Source: Sphingopyxis alaskensis RB2256
GTDB lineage: Bacteria; Pseudomonadota; Alphaproteobacteria; Sphingomonadales; Sphingomonadaceae
Assembly (NCBI RefSeq): GCF_000013985.1
Contig: NC_008048.1
Location: 1,426,001 to 1,490,000 of the forward strand
Length of the DNA stretch: 64,000 bases
Direction: 5' to 3'
A model generated the notes under the pieces. That model made no database searches and was not told the origin of the DNA. It was given only the letters and a program-made list of their open reading frames with translations. The translations under genes were made by a program, and so were the position numbers. Below are positions 50,869 through 59,901 of the stretch, piece after piece. The stretch's first letter is position 1, and each line of letters opens with the position of its first letter.

Positions 50869-51590
50869 GAACCGACGCGGAGCGCCTCGCACATCCACTG
50901 CGGCGCGGCGACGGCGTCGATCGCCTCGACCCGCCGATGCTCGACCGACCAGCCAAGGTCGGGATAGGCGATCACCTGCCTTTTGTCGTCCGCCTCGCTC
51001 AGCGGCAGCACGACGATCCGCCGGTTGACCTTTTGCCGCCAGTTCATTCGCGCGGTATTTTCCTGGCCGACATAACAGCCCTTGGCAAAGCTGACGCCGT
51101 TCAGCTCGGCAGCATTGCACTCGAGCCACAGGGTCGTTCCGTCGCCCAGCTCACTGCGCCCTTCGGTGACGCCGAGCGCCAGCCGATGCGCGCGCCATGC
51201 GGCGTCGGCGCCTTCGTCGCCATCCGCCGGCGCCAGCCAGCGCCGCCCAAGCTCAGGCAGCCGCGGATCGACGACACCAAGGTCGCCTTCGGGCGCCCAA
51301 TGGACGCATAAATCGGGTTCGCGCGCGATCGTGATCGCGCGGCGCAGGCGATAAAGCGTCAGCCGTTTGGCGAGCCCCTCAGCCGCATCGCGTTCGCAAT
51401 CGATCAGCAGATCGTCACCGTCGCCCCAGATCAGGAAATCGAACAACGCCTTGCCCTGCGGCGTCAGCAGCGCCGCCCAGACAGGAAGGTTGCCCGACAC
51501 ATCGTTGGTGACGAGTCCTTGCAGGAACCCTCGGACATCCTCGCCCGACAGACGGATGAGCGCGCGGTCGCGAAGGGTGGTAATGGCCAT
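50865..51590 (-). CDS. ygfZ: YgfZ/GcvT-like folate-binding protein
   Basis: 241 residues. The family signature KGCYVGQENTARMNWR is intact, and SGEDVRGFLQGLVTNDV opens the folate-binding fold. It helps iron-sulfur cluster assembly on certain enzymes. It is divergent from pyrC (58 bp apart) and coupled to the exported protein. Confidence 0.94.
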   Translation of the reverse strand: MAITTLRDRALIRLSGEDVRGFLQGLVTNDVSGNLPVWAALLTPQGKALFDFLIWGDGDDLLIDCERDAAEGLAKRLTLYRLRRAITIAREPDLCVHWAPEGDLGVVDPRLPELGRRWLAPADGDEGADAAWRAHRLALGVTEGRSELGDGTTLWLECNAAELNGVSFAKGCYVGQENTARMNWRQKVNRRIVVLPLSEADDKRQVIAYPDLGWSVEHRRVEAIDAVAAPQWMCEALRVGS

Positions 51591-51648
51591 GCCGTTAATC
51601 TAGGGACGCCGGAGCCAAAGCCAAGCCCACTTACGACGAGTCCTTTCG

Positions 51649-52671
51649 ATGACCGACCGCCTGACGATCCGCCGCCCCGACGACTGGCACGTCCATCTGC
51701 GCGACGGCGCGATGCTTGCCCATGTCGCGCCCTATACCGCGCGCCAGTTTGCGCGCGCGATCGTCATGCCCAATCTGTCGCCGCCGGTGACGACCGCCGA
51801 AGAAGGCCGCGCCTATCGCGACCGCATCACCGCCGCGGTGCCCGCGGACCTCGACTTCACCCCGCTGATCGTCGCCTATCTGACCGACGCCACCGACGCG
51901 GACGAGATCGCGCGCGGCCATGCCGAGGGCGTGTTCACCGCCGCCAAGCTCTATCCCGCGCACGCCACCACCGGCAGCGCGCACGGCGTCACCGACGTCG
52001 CGAACATCATGGGTGTGCTCGAGCGGATGCAGGACATCGGCATGCCGCTGCTCATCCACGGCGAAGTCACCGACCATGACGTCGACATTTTCGACCGCGA
52101 GGCGGTGTTCATCGAGCGCACGCTTGAACCGCTGGTGCGCGCGCTGCCCGGCCTCAAGATCGTTTTCGAGCATATCACGACGGCGGAGGCCGCGCAGTTT
52201 GTCGCCGACGCGCCCGCCAATGTCGCCGCGACGATCACGCCGCAGCATCTCCACATCAACCGCAACGCGATGCTTGTCGGCGGCATCCGCCCGCACGCCT
52301 ATTGCCTGCCCGTCGCGAAGCGCGAGCATCACCGGCTCGCGGTGCGCGCCGCCGCGACATCGGGCTCGCCCAAATTCTTCCTCGGCACCGACAGCGCGCC
52401 GCACGCGGTGCATATGAAGGAAGCGTCGTGCGGCTGCGCAGGCATTTTCAACGCGCCCTTTGCGCTCGAAAGCTATGCGATGGCGTTCGATCAGGATGGC
52501 GCGCTGGCCAATTTCGAGGGTTTCGCCAGCGAGCATGGTCCGCGCTTCTATGGCCTGCCGCTCAACGAGGGCACGGTGACGTTGGAACGCGCCGAAATCA
52601 CCGTCCCCGACCGGATCGGCGACGTCGTGCCCTTCCACGCGGGCGAAACCATCGGCTGGCGGCTGGTCTGA
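51649..52671 (+). CDS. pyrC: Dihydroorotase (class II)
   Basis: 340 residues. Metal ligands lie in [10 protein letters not shown] (His14, His16), the carbamylated Lys in AAKLYPAH and His in [11 protein letters not shown]; Asp in [11 protein letters not shown] completes the set. It cyclises carbamoyl aspartate in pyrimidine synthesis. Confidence 0.97.
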   Translation: MTDRLTIRRPDDWHVHLRDGAMLAHVAPYTARQFARAIVMPNLSPPVTTAEEGRAYRDRITAAVPADLDFTPLIVAYLTDATDADEIARGHAEGVFTAAKLYPAHATTGSAHGVTDVANIMGVLERMQDIGMPLLIHGEVTDHDVDIFDREAVFIERTLEPLVRALPGLKIVFEHITTAEAAQFVADAPANVAATITPQHLHINRNAMLVGGIRPHAYCLPVAKREHHRLAVRAAATSGSPKFFLGTDSAPHAVHMKEASCGCAGIFNAPFALESYAMAFDQDGALANFEGFASEHGPRFYGLPLNEGTVTLERAEITVPDRIGDVVPFHAGETIGWRLV

Positions 52672-52701
52672 TCATCCCCCCCGCGATGACGGACGACCGT
52701 G

Positions 52702-53616
52702 TCATACGGCGACAATCCGCTCGGCGCGCGTCTTGCGCCACATGTCGAAACTGAACACCGCAATGCTGATCCAGATCAGCACGAAACACGCAAGTTGCAC
52801 GGGCTTCAAAGGCTCGCCGAACACGAACAGGCTCAAGAGGAACTGGATCGTCGGCGCCAGATATTGCACAAAGCCAAGCGCGGCATAGCTCATCCGCCGC
52901 GCCGCGGTCGCAAAGAGCAGCAGCGGCACCGCAGTCACCACCCCGCCCGCCATCAGCAGCAGGCTGATCGACGTGTCGGACGCAAAGCCGCGCCCGTCGC
53001 CGACGCCGATATACCAGGCCGACAGCGCAAGCGACGGCAGCAGCAGCACCGTCGTCTCGACCGACAGGCCGGGGAGCGACCCCACCGGCACGACCTTGCG
53101 CAGCAGGCCATAGACGCCAAAGGAAAAGGCCAGCGTCAGGCTGATCCACAGCGTATCGAGCGCCCCCGCGAGCAGGATTGCGACGCCAACGCCTGCAATG
53201 ACCACCGCGAGCAACTGCATCCGCGACAGCCGCTCGCCGAGGAAGAGCATCCCCAGCATCACATTGACGAGCGGATTGAGATAATAGCCAAGGCTCGCCG
53301 CGAGCACATGGTCGGTGAAGATCGCATAGATATAGACAAGCCAGTTGACCGCAATCAGCAGCGCGCTCGCGAGCAACAGGCGCAGCGTCCGCCAGTCCCT
53401 CAGCGCCGCCAGATATTCGCCGATCTGGCGGCGAAAAAGCATGATGAGGAAACAGAGCGGCAGCGACCAGATGATCCGCTGCGTCAGCACCTCGACCGGC
53501 GGGACGCTGTCGACGAGTTTGAAGAAGAGCGGAACGAAGCCCCAGATGCCATAGGCGGCGATCGCGAAGGGCAGGCCGCCCTGGTCGCTCCCCGCGGGGG
53601 CTGCTGTCTGTGCCAT
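52702..53616 (-). CDS. rarD: EamA-family transporter, RarD type
   Basis: 304 residues with ten helices. The start FAIAAYGIWGFVPLFFKLVDSVPPVEVLTQRI is the RarD signature, and NPLVNVMLG and FVQYLAPTIQFLLS are family blocks. The substrate is not known. The MITE-like element at 53633-53894 lies 17 bp upstream of the start, so its promoter may have been altered. Confidence 0.9.
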   Translation of the reverse strand: MAQTAAPAGSDQGGLPFAIAAYGIWGFVPLFFKLVDSVPPVEVLTQRIIWSLPLCFLIMLFRRQIGEYLAALRDWRTLRLLLASALLIAVNWLVYIYAIFTDHVLAASLGYYLNPLVNVMLGMLFLGERLSRMQLLAVVIAGVGVAILLAGALDTLWISLTLAFSFGVYGLLRKVVPVGSLPGLSVETTVLLLPSLALSAWYIGVGDGRGFASDTSISLLLMAGGVVTAVPLLLFATAARRMSYAALGFVQYLAPTIQFLLSLFVFGEPLKPVQLACFVLIWISIAVFSFDMWRKTRAERIVAV

Positions 53617-53628
53617 GGCGCCGGGCTT

Positions 53629-53898
53629 CTAGGGTCAGGACCCATTAATTCCCCGTTCGAGGCGTCGAAATGGCGAAGATATCGGGCCTTGGCGGGTGCG
53701 GCGGGTAGCATCGCTACCCGCAAGGCCGCGAAGGTCCGATATCGAAGCCATTTCGGCGTCCCTTCGGGATTTGACCGATTTTGCCCATGGCAGCGTCGAA
53801 ACGTCTTGAAATATATCCATATTCCCGCGCCTTTTCTCCTCGCCCTGAGCAAAATCGCTTCAAACCTCGAACGGGGAATTAATGGGTCCTGACCCTAG
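53629..53898. mobile_element. MITE-like non-autonomous element with CTAG flanks
   Basis: The 262-bp core (53633-53894) begins GGTCAGGACCCATTAATTCC and ends with its exact reverse complement, giving 30-bp perfect terminal inverted repeats, flanked by direct CTAG repeats at 53629-53632 and 53895-53898. Inner arms 53666-53690 and 53731-53755 also pair (21 of 25), around a GCGGGTAGC/GCTACCCGC hairpin (53701-53721). No transposase is encoded. The CTAG target and long repeats fit an IS5-family (IS427-like) derived MITE. Confidence 0.85.
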
Positions 53899-53902
53899 TG
53901 AC

Positions 53903-54130
53903 TTAGAAGATGCCGCCGCCCAGCATCAGGCGGATGACGCCGATGATGACGACGACGATATTGAGGTTCCGCCCGCTCGTCTTGTCCGACATGGCGCCGA
54001 GCGCGAGGCCGATGACCGCGAACGGCACGATCACCCAATTGGCCCAGCCAAGCAGGGGAATGAACGCAAAAACCGCGAGAATCAACGCGATAACACCAAT
54101 GATGAGCGATGCGATGTTGAGCATGGCCAT
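53903..54130 (-). CDS. Small membrane protein of unknown function
   Basis: 75 residues with three hydrophobic helices (IASLIIGVIALILAVFAFIPLL; WVIVPFAVIGLALGAM; NIVVVIIGVIRLML) and a short polar loop (SDKTSGRNL). No family is recognised with confidence. Its stop lies just 4 bp from the MITE target repeat, so the element inserted immediately behind it. Confidence 0.72.
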   Translation of the reverse strand: MAMLNIASLIIGVIALILAVFAFIPLLGWANWVIVPFAVIGLALGAMSDKTSGRNLNIVVVIIGVIRLMLGGGIF

Positions 54131-54306
54131 GGTTCTCGCACGCCGCCGCCGATGCGGCAAGGGGCATTCGGTTCGTCGACCGATACGCTCGATTCATCTT
54201 GTTGCCCAAGGTTCATGCAACAGGATTCGGACCTGACTCGTTTTATTCCCGAAGCGCCCGGCTTCGTCCCGCGGAGACGAGGCGCCGAACCAGGAAAGGA
54301 CTTGTC

Positions 54307-54705
54307 ATGCGTATCTTGAGCAAAGGCCTGATGGGCGCATTTGTCGCCGCCAGCGTCCTTGGCACCACACCGCTCCATGCGGGCGTGACGACCCCGGCAA
54401 AGGCGCCGGGTTATCACGGGTTCGAACAGGCGTCGGACTTTCACCGCAAGCGGAAACATCACCGCCATTATGCGCGTGGCGAGCGGCTTGGCCGGGATTC
54501 GCGCATCTGGCGCGGCAATGACGGTCGCTATTATTGCAGGAAGGACAATGGCACGACCGGCCTGCTGATCGGCGGCGCCGTCGGCGGCCTCGCCGGTCAC
54601 GAGATTGCAGGCGACGGCGACAAGCTGCTCGGCACCGTGCTTGGCGCTGCCGGGGGTGCGCTGCTCGGTCGGGAGATCGACCGCGACAAATATCGCTGCC
54701 GTTAA
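54307..54705 (+). CDS. Exported glycine-zipper 2TM protein
   Basis: 132 residues: a signal peptide (LMGAFVAASVLGTTPLHAG), a His/Arg-rich middle (HRKRKHHRHYARGERL), then a Tyr/Cys turn (GRYYCRKDNGTTG) and a glycine zipper (GLLIGGAVGGLAGHEIAG; LLGTVLGAAGGALLGREI). It resembles the 17-kDa surface antigen-like family, likely envelope-located. Function unknown. Confidence 0.8.
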   Translation: MRILSKGLMGAFVAASVLGTTPLHAGVTTPAKAPGYHGFEQASDFHRKRKHHRHYARGERLGRDSRIWRGNDGRYYCRKDNGTTGLLIGGAVGGLAGHEIAGDGDKLLGTVLGAAGGALLGREIDRDKYRCR

Positions 54706-54764
54706 CGAACAGAAACCGTCTCGCGTGCGGGTTTGAGACCCCTCCACCCGCACACGCTGATGGC

Positions 54765-54792
54765 GAGGGCACCGGTTAGCGCCGGTGCCCTC
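54765..54792 (+). terminator. Hairpin after the glycine-zipper gene
   Basis: GAGGGCACCGG (54765-54775) and CCGGTGCCCTC (54782-54792) form a perfect 11-bp stem with loop TTAGCG. No T run follows, so it may be a terminator or an mRNA-end hairpin. Confidence 0.55.
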
Positions 54793-54867
54793 AAGCGTGC
54801 AGGCGACTTGCCCATCGGCCGCTCTTGCCGCAGAAGCGTCATCCAACGCGGCGGAAAAGAGAATATC

Positions 54868-55419
54868 ATGCTGAACGGCCCCCTGCTCGTGACCGAGCGA
54901 CTGATCCTCCGCCCGCCCGCGGCCGAGGATTTTGACGCCTTTGCCGCGATGTGCGCCGAAGAAGAGACGATGCGCTTCATCGGCGGCACCTGCCCGCGTT
55001 CGGCGGCCTGGCGGCAATGGTGCACGCTCGCGGGAGCCTGGCACATTCGCGGCTTCTCGATGTTCTCGGTGATCGAGCGCGCCAGCGGCGAATGGGTCGG
55101 TCGCCTCGGCCCGTGGGAGCCCGACGGCTGGCCGGCGCCCGAAATCGGTTACGGCGTGCGCGCGAAGTTCGCGGGCAGGGGTTATGCCTTCGAAGGCTGT
55201 GTCGCCGCCTGCGATTTCGCGGTCGAGTTCCTGAAATGGCCCGAACTCATGCACAGCATCGACCCTGCCAACACGCGGTCGCAGGCGCTCGCACGGCGGC
55301 TGGGTGCAACGAACAGCGGCCCGACCCGCCTCCCCGCCCCCTTCGAGGACGCGCCCGTCGAGGCATGGACCCAGAGCGCCGGGGCCTGGCGCGTCAAACG
55401 AAAGGAGTTTCGCCCGTGA
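54868..55419 (+). CDS. GNAT-family N-acetyltransferase
   Basis: 183 residues of the RimJ/RimL-like group: LVTERLILRPPAAEDFDAFA start, VRAKFAGRGYAFEG acetyl-CoA loop and IDPANTRSQALARRLG. The substrate may be a protein N-terminus or small molecule. The stop overlaps the DUF1330 start as GTGA. Confidence 0.88.
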   Translation: MLNGPLLVTERLILRPPAAEDFDAFAAMCAEEETMRFIGGTCPRSAAWRQWCTLAGAWHIRGFSMFSVIERASGEWVGRLGPWEPDGWPAPEIGYGVRAKFAGRGYAFEGCVAACDFAVEFLKWPELMHSIDPANTRSQALARRLGATNSGPTRLPAPFEDAPVEAWTQSAGAWRVKRKEFRP

Positions 55420-55856
55420 CCGACCATCATATCGACCCCGAACGCGCGCAGTTCGACGCCTTCAAGGCGCTGCCGCGCGACGCGGTCATCCACATGCTCA
55501 ACCTTGTCCGCTTCCGCGAAAAAGCCGCCTATCCGGGCGACCATCCGCTTGCCGGCCAGGGCCTGACCGGCGCCGAGGCCTATCGCCATTATGGCGCCGA
55601 CAGCGGCCCGGTCTTCCGCCGCGTCGGCGGGCGCATCGTCTGGACCGGCACGATGGAAGCGATGGTCATCGGTCCCGCGGCCGAGCGCTGGGATGCGGTA
55701 TTCATCGCCGAATATCCGAACAGCGGCGCCTTTCTGGAAATGGTCACCGATCCCGTCTATCGCGCCGCCGTTGTCCATCGCCAGGCCGCGGTCGAAACCT
55801 CGCGGCTCATCCGCTGCGCCCCCAAAGCGTCTCGGTCCGAGACAGGTTTTGGCTAA
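55416..55856 (+). CDS. DUF1330 domain protein
   Basis: 146 residues with the DUF1330-like ferredoxin fold: VIHMLNLVRFREKAAY, GAEAYRHYG and the EYPNSGAFLEMVTDPVYRAAV end block. The family has no firm function. The GTG start at 55416 is translationally coupled to the GNAT gene. Confidence 0.82.
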   Translation: MTDHHIDPERAQFDAFKALPRDAVIHMLNLVRFREKAAYPGDHPLAGQGLTGAEAYRHYGADSGPVFRRVGGRIVWTGTMEAMVIGPAAERWDAVFIAEYPNSGAFLEMVTDPVYRAAVVHRQAAVETSRLIRCAPKASRSETGFG

Positions 55857-55942
55857 TAAAGCCTTACCCGTTAACGCATTTTCTTTGCCCCTTTTTAACC
55901 AGGATCGGGCAATCCGGGGGAAAGATTAAGGGAGTGTTAGCG

Positions 55943-56692
55943 ATGATGGTGCGCGGAAAATGGCTCTTCGCCGGGCTGCTGATGGCGGCGATGCCGCTTG
56001 GCGGTTGCCGGGACCAACCCGAAGCCAGGTCCGACCTCGCCCCGCTCGATGATGAGCTGGCGAGCGGCGATCCCGCGATCAAGGCCGCGCTCGAAGACAA
56101 GATCATGGTTGATCCCAAGCTCGCGGGGCAATCGAACCGCAATGCGGCGGGCCCCGGCAATCGCCCTGTCGACGGCGGCGTTCCCGGTCTTGCGGCGAGC
56201 AAGGCGGCGACCGCGGCCGAAGCCGCCGCGGCGCTCAGGGCTGGCAAGCTGCTCCCGGCGCCCAGGGCGCTGCCACTCGAAGCAGGATGCGACGGCTGCG
56301 AGGCGCAGGCGCGCCCGGTCACCATCGGCGCGCTGGCACGCAACCAGCAGAAGGGACGTTGCGACGCGAAGCTGACTTATGGAAACGGCTGGGCAGACCG
56401 CCTGCCCGCCGCGTTCAAGGTCTATCCGCGCGCGACGCTGCGCGAGGCGGCGGGCGTCGACGGCGGCAAATGCAATTTGCGGGTGGTCAACTTCCAGACC
56501 GCCGCGTCGATGCAGGCGGTGCTCGATTATTATCACACGATGGCGATCCGCGCGGGCTACACCAGCGACCACCGCGTCAACGGCAACGAGCATATGCTCG
56601 GCGGCACCAAGGGCGACCTTGCCTATGTGCTGATGCTGCGCCGCGACGGCGGCATGACCGACGTCGATCTGGTGGCATCGGGCGGCAAATAG
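55943..56692 (+). CDS. Lipoprotein of unknown function
   Basis: 249 residues: signal and lipobox (LMAAMPLGGC, Cys22), a low-complexity Ala-rich stretch and a globular C-terminal domain with a CDGC pair (LEAGCDGCEAQ) and DYYHTMAIRAGYTSDHRV. No family recognised. It stands alone, followed by a terminator. Confidence 0.7.
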   Translation: MMVRGKWLFAGLLMAAMPLGGCRDQPEARSDLAPLDDELASGDPAIKAALEDKIMVDPKLAGQSNRNAAGPGNRPVDGGVPGLAASKAATAAEAAAALRAGKLLPAPRALPLEAGCDGCEAQARPVTIGALARNQQKGRCDAKLTYGNGWADRLPAAFKVYPRATLREAAGVDGGKCNLRVVNFQTAASMQAVLDYYHTMAIRAGYTSDHRVNGNEHMLGGTKGDLAYVLMLRRDGGMTDVDLVASGGK

Positions 56693-56720
56693 ACCTTTTC
56701 CCTTCCCGGTACGCAAAAAG

Positions 56721-56754
56721 AAAAGGCCCCGGAGATCGTTCCCCGGCGCCTTTT
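56721..56754. terminator. Bidirectional terminator hairpin
   Basis: AAAAGGCCCCGG (56721-56732) pairs with CCGGCGCCTTTT (56743-56754) with one mismatch, and A and T runs flank both sides. It sits between the convergent lipoprotein and CsbD genes. Confidence 0.75.
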
Positions 56755-56777
56755 CCTTGCGGAGAAGCCTTCGCGCG

Positions 56778-56960
56778 TCAGACCTTGTCGCCGAGCGCGC
56801 CCTGCACCTTGCCCTTCAGATTCTGGGCTTCGCCCTTGCGTTCCTGCATTTCGCCTTCGGCGCGCAGACGCTCATCGTCGGTCGCCTTCCCGATCGCCTG
56901 TTTGACATTGCCCGCGGCTTCATTGGCGAGGCCCTTCGCTTTTTCGGTGAATTCACCCAT
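56778..56960 (-). CDS. CsbD-family stress protein
   Basis: 60 residues: FTEKAKGLANEAAGNVKQAIG and EGEMQERKGEAQNLKGKVQ are the CsbD repeat pattern. It is a small, hydrophilic, stress-induced protein of unknown action. GGAGAAA lies just before the ATG. Confidence 0.92.
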   Translation of the reverse strand: MGEFTEKAKGLANEAAGNVKQAIGKATDDERLRAEGEMQERKGEAQNLKGKVQGALGDKV

Positions 56961-57192
56961 GGCATTTCTCCTTTGTTTTCCAAGAGGCTGTCGATCGACC
57001 TCCTGATAAGGCAACGCCCGCGTGGGGTCATCGTTCCGCCCGCGACGATCAAGCGGCGCCGCGTCGGGACAAGTCGCATTTCGTGCCAATGTGGCGACGA
57101 TACGGGTTGCAATGGGCGCCGGTTCGGGCATGTTCGGCTTCTGGGCATCGCAAACACAGTTCGTCTCTTGGCACTTTCGGGGGGGTTCGGCG

Positions 57193-58839
57193 ATGCGCAG
57201 ATTTATTCCAGCAGCCATGATCCTGCCGCTCGCGGCCTGTACCCATGTCGCGACCTTTCGCACGCAGGACATCGCCCCGCCCGCCGAGGGCGAGGCGCTG
57301 AAGGGCGCATCCTATGCCCTTCCGATGGTCCAGTTCGATCTGGAGATCGCCCGATCGCTCTCCTCGTGCGACACCGCCGCCACGCCGCTGTTCGCGGTTC
57401 AGGCGACCGCAAAGGAATCCTATGTCGAAGGCGAAAGGTTCGAGATTGATCCCTCGGCGCTCAGTTCGCTTTTCAAGACATCCTCGCTCGCGATTGAAAA
57501 ATATGAGGATCTCGACACGCTCAAATCCTTCAACGCCGGCGCCGACGACCGAACCGGCGATATTCTGGTGGCAGTCGCGCGGACCGGTATTGCGATTGCC
57601 GGGGCGACCGCTGGCATCCCCGTGCCGCTGGATGCGGTCGGCGAATCCTCGCCGTGGAAAAACGTGCTTGAACGCGCACAGTCGATCCGCCTGTGGTGTT
57701 CGGCGGAGGCGCAGAAACGCCTGGCGACAGTCGAGATGGAGACCGGCAATCTGGAGCGATTGAACGCCCGGCTCGAAGCCGTGAACGCGCATGTCGTCCG
57801 GTTGAAAGAACTTGCGGCGTTTCGCCGGTTCGACAAGGCGATGATGGACAGTCTGTATCAGGAGGTTCAAAAACAGCAGCAACTCGCCACCGAGATCGCG
57901 ACCACAAAGGCCGCGCTGGCCGATGCGACCGGTGCGCTGGGCGCAAAGACCGAGCTTCGCTGGCCCACTGCCTCGTCGGCGACGCCGCGCGCGGACGATC
58001 TCCGGCACCAGGTCCGCTTTTGGGATTCGGCGCGCAAGCTGCGAAAGTTCTGCTCCAATTTTCAGCTCGTCGCCTGGAACGGCGTCAGCGGCGTACCGCT
58101 CGATCCTGCGAGCCTCGTCGGCAACGAGACGGCGCTCGACGCCCACTGCGAGGGGGTGATTGCGGTGCTCCGGCAATCGATCGACGTCCGGTTGCGGTTC
58201 GAACCCGTCACCCAGACGCGCTGGGCCACCGGCGGCAATGTCGATTTGGCATATAAGCTGCCGTCCGATGCGCCCGCCAAAGGCCTTTTGGTTCGCGAGC
58301 CGATTCGCGCCAGCCTTGTCGCCGAATACCGCCTTTCGGGGACTGCGGACTGGAAAACCGCGTTGAAGGACGAGCCCTTGTGGGTGCCGCAACTCGGCAC
58401 GCTGCGCTTTTTGAAGTTTGCGAGCGGACCGTTCGAAAATGAACTGCTGTCGGTCGAATTGCGCAAGGACGGCCGGATCGAAAAGCAGCGATATGAAACC
58501 AAGGAAGCCGCGCTCGCCCGGCTGGGAGCGAGCGCCGTGGACATCGCCGAACGTGTGCGCAGCGATGCCGAAAAGCGCGAAGAGCGGCGACGCGCGGACG
58601 AAAAATATCTTCGCGAAACCGCCGCGGCCGAACGCGCCGAGGAGCTGGCGCGGCTACAGTATCAACTCGACATGCTGACCAGGAAAAAGGCCCTGATCGA
58701 AGCATCGCGCGACGATTCGGCCGAACGGCTCGCGGCTGCCGAACTGGCGCAGATCAACGCGGACATTGCGATGCTGAAGGCGCAGATCGACCGGATCAAG
58801 CTGACGAACGAACTCGGCCTGCTGCAACCGCCGGGATGA
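57193..58839 (+). CDS. Large coiled-coil lipoprotein of unknown function
   Basis: 548 residues: lipobox LPLAAC with Cys16, then a long helical body with coiled-coil-like stretches around residues 185-250 (NLERLNARLEAVNAHVVRL) and 460-540 (KREERRRADEKYLRETA). A beta-rich middle segment lies between them. I recognise no domain. Its composition is less GC-biased than its neighbours. It has no obvious partner gene and lies between CsbD and thiG. Confidence 0.75.
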   Translation: MRRFIPAAMILPLAACTHVATFRTQDIAPPAEGEALKGASYALPMVQFDLEIARSLSSCDTAATPLFAVQATAKESYVEGERFEIDPSALSSLFKTSSLAIEKYEDLDTLKSFNAGADDRTGDILVAVARTGIAIAGATAGIPVPLDAVGESSPWKNVLERAQSIRLWCSAEAQKRLATVEMETGNLERLNARLEAVNAHVVRLKELAAFRRFDKAMMDSLYQEVQKQQQLATEIATTKAALADATGALGAKTELRWPTASSATPRADDLRHQVRFWDSARKLRKFCSNFQLVAWNGVSGVPLDPASLVGNETALDAHCEGVIAVLRQSIDVRLRFEPVTQTRWATGGNVDLAYKLPSDAPAKGLLVREPIRASLVAEYRLSGTADWKTALKDEPLWVPQLGTLRFLKFASGPFENELLSVELRKDGRIEKQRYETKEAALARLGASAVDIAERVRSDAEKREERRRADEKYLRETAAAERAEELARLQYQLDMLTRKKALIEASRDDSAERLAAAELAQINADIAMLKAQIDRIKLTNELGLLQPPG

Positions 58840-58851
58840 ACAGCGCCCCGG

Positions 58852-59622
58852 TCAGATGAGGCCTGCAAGCGGGCTCGACGGGTCGGCATAGCGGCGCTGC
58901 CCCATCCGGCCCGCCAGATAGGCGTCGCGCCCCGCCTCGACCGCCAGCTTCATTGCGCGCGCCATACGCACGGGGTCTTTGGCTTCGGCGATCGCGGTGT
59001 TCATCAGCACACCGTCGCAGCCAAGTTCCATCGCCACCGCGGCGTCGCTCGCCGTGCCGACGCCGGCATCGACGAGCACGGGCACCGACGCACCCTCGAC
59101 GATCAGGCGGATCGTGACGCGGTTCTGGATGCCCAGCCCCGATCCGATCGGCGCGCCCAGCGGCATGATCGCGACCGCGCCCGCGTCCTCGAGTTGCTTC
59201 GCCGCGATCGGATCGTCGACGCAATAGACCATCGGCAGAAAACCCTCTTTCGCGAGCACCTCGGTCGCATCGAGCGTCTCGCGCATGTTGGGATAGAGCG
59301 TCTTGGCCTCGCCGAGCACTTCGAGCTTCACGAGATCCCAGCCCCCCGCCTCGCGCGCCAGCCGCAGCGTGCGGATCGCGTCGTCGGCGTTGAAGCAGCC
59401 CGCGGTGTTCGGCAGGTAAGTGACCTTCTTCGGGTCGATATAGTCGGTGAGCATCGGCGCCGTAGGGTCCGACACATTGACGCGGCGGACCGCGACGGTG
59501 ACGATCTCCGCCCCCGACGCCGCGACTGCGGCGGCATTTTGCTCGAAATCCTTGTACTTGCCGGTGCCGACGATCAGTCGCGACCTAAATGTCCGCCCGG
59601 CAACGCTCCAAATGTCGGTCAA
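58852..59622 (-). CDS. thiG: Thiazole synthase
   Basis: 256 residues with a TIM barrel: [14 protein letters not shown], the Schiff-base Lys region [29 protein letters not shown] and [15 protein letters not shown]. It forms the thiazole of thiamine. Start TTG 59622 is six bases after AGGAGG (59629-59634), which itself encodes the ThiS glycine tail; TTG 59625 would be too close. Confidence 0.95.
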   Translation of the reverse strand: MTDIWSVAGRTFRSRLIVGTGKYKDFEQNAAAVAASGAEIVTVAVRRVNVSDPTAPMLTDYIDPKKVTYLPNTAGCFNADDAIRTLRLAREAGGWDLVKLEVLGEAKTLYPNMRETLDATEVLAKEGFLPMVYCVDDPIAAKQLEDAGAVAIMPLGAPIGSGLGIQNRVTIRLIVEGASVPVLVDAGVGTASDAAVAMELGCDGVLMNTAIAEAKDPVRMARAMKLAVEAGRDAYLAGRMGQRRYADPSSPLAGLI

Positions 59623-59822
59623 CAACCGCCTCCTACGAAATGAACGATTTCCAGCGCATCGCCCTCGGCGAGTGCGACATCGGCGAGCGTCGAGCGCGGC
59701 ACGATCGCGCGGTTGCGCTCGACCGCGACCTTCTTCGCGTCGAGCCCGAGCGACGCGACGAGATCAGCGATACTGCCTTCGCGTACCTGCCGGGGTTCGC
59801 CGTTGAGGATGACCGAAATCAC
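59619..59822 (-). CDS. thiS: Sulfur carrier protein ThiS
   Basis: 67 residues of the beta-grasp fold: [32 protein letters not shown] and [14 protein letters not shown]. ThiS must end in Gly-Gly to be adenylated and carry sulfur, but this one ends GGGC: one Cys follows the glycines. GTG 59822 was taken as start. It overlaps thiG by 4 bp. Confidence 0.88.
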   Translation of the reverse strand: MISVILNGEPRQVREGSIADLVASLGLDAKKVAVERNRAIVPRSTLADVALAEGDALEIVHFVGGGC

Positions 59823-59901
59823 GTAGAAGCGCCTCGCTTTGCCTTTTGCCGAGCAGCCCATATAGGGGGAGCCTGCATCGTCGCAACCGAAAGCCAAGCC
59901 T

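Noticed and set aside
53629..53898. Element as a structural RNA or long terminator
   Set aside because: The flanking CTAG repeats and exact terminal inverted repeats favour a transposable element.
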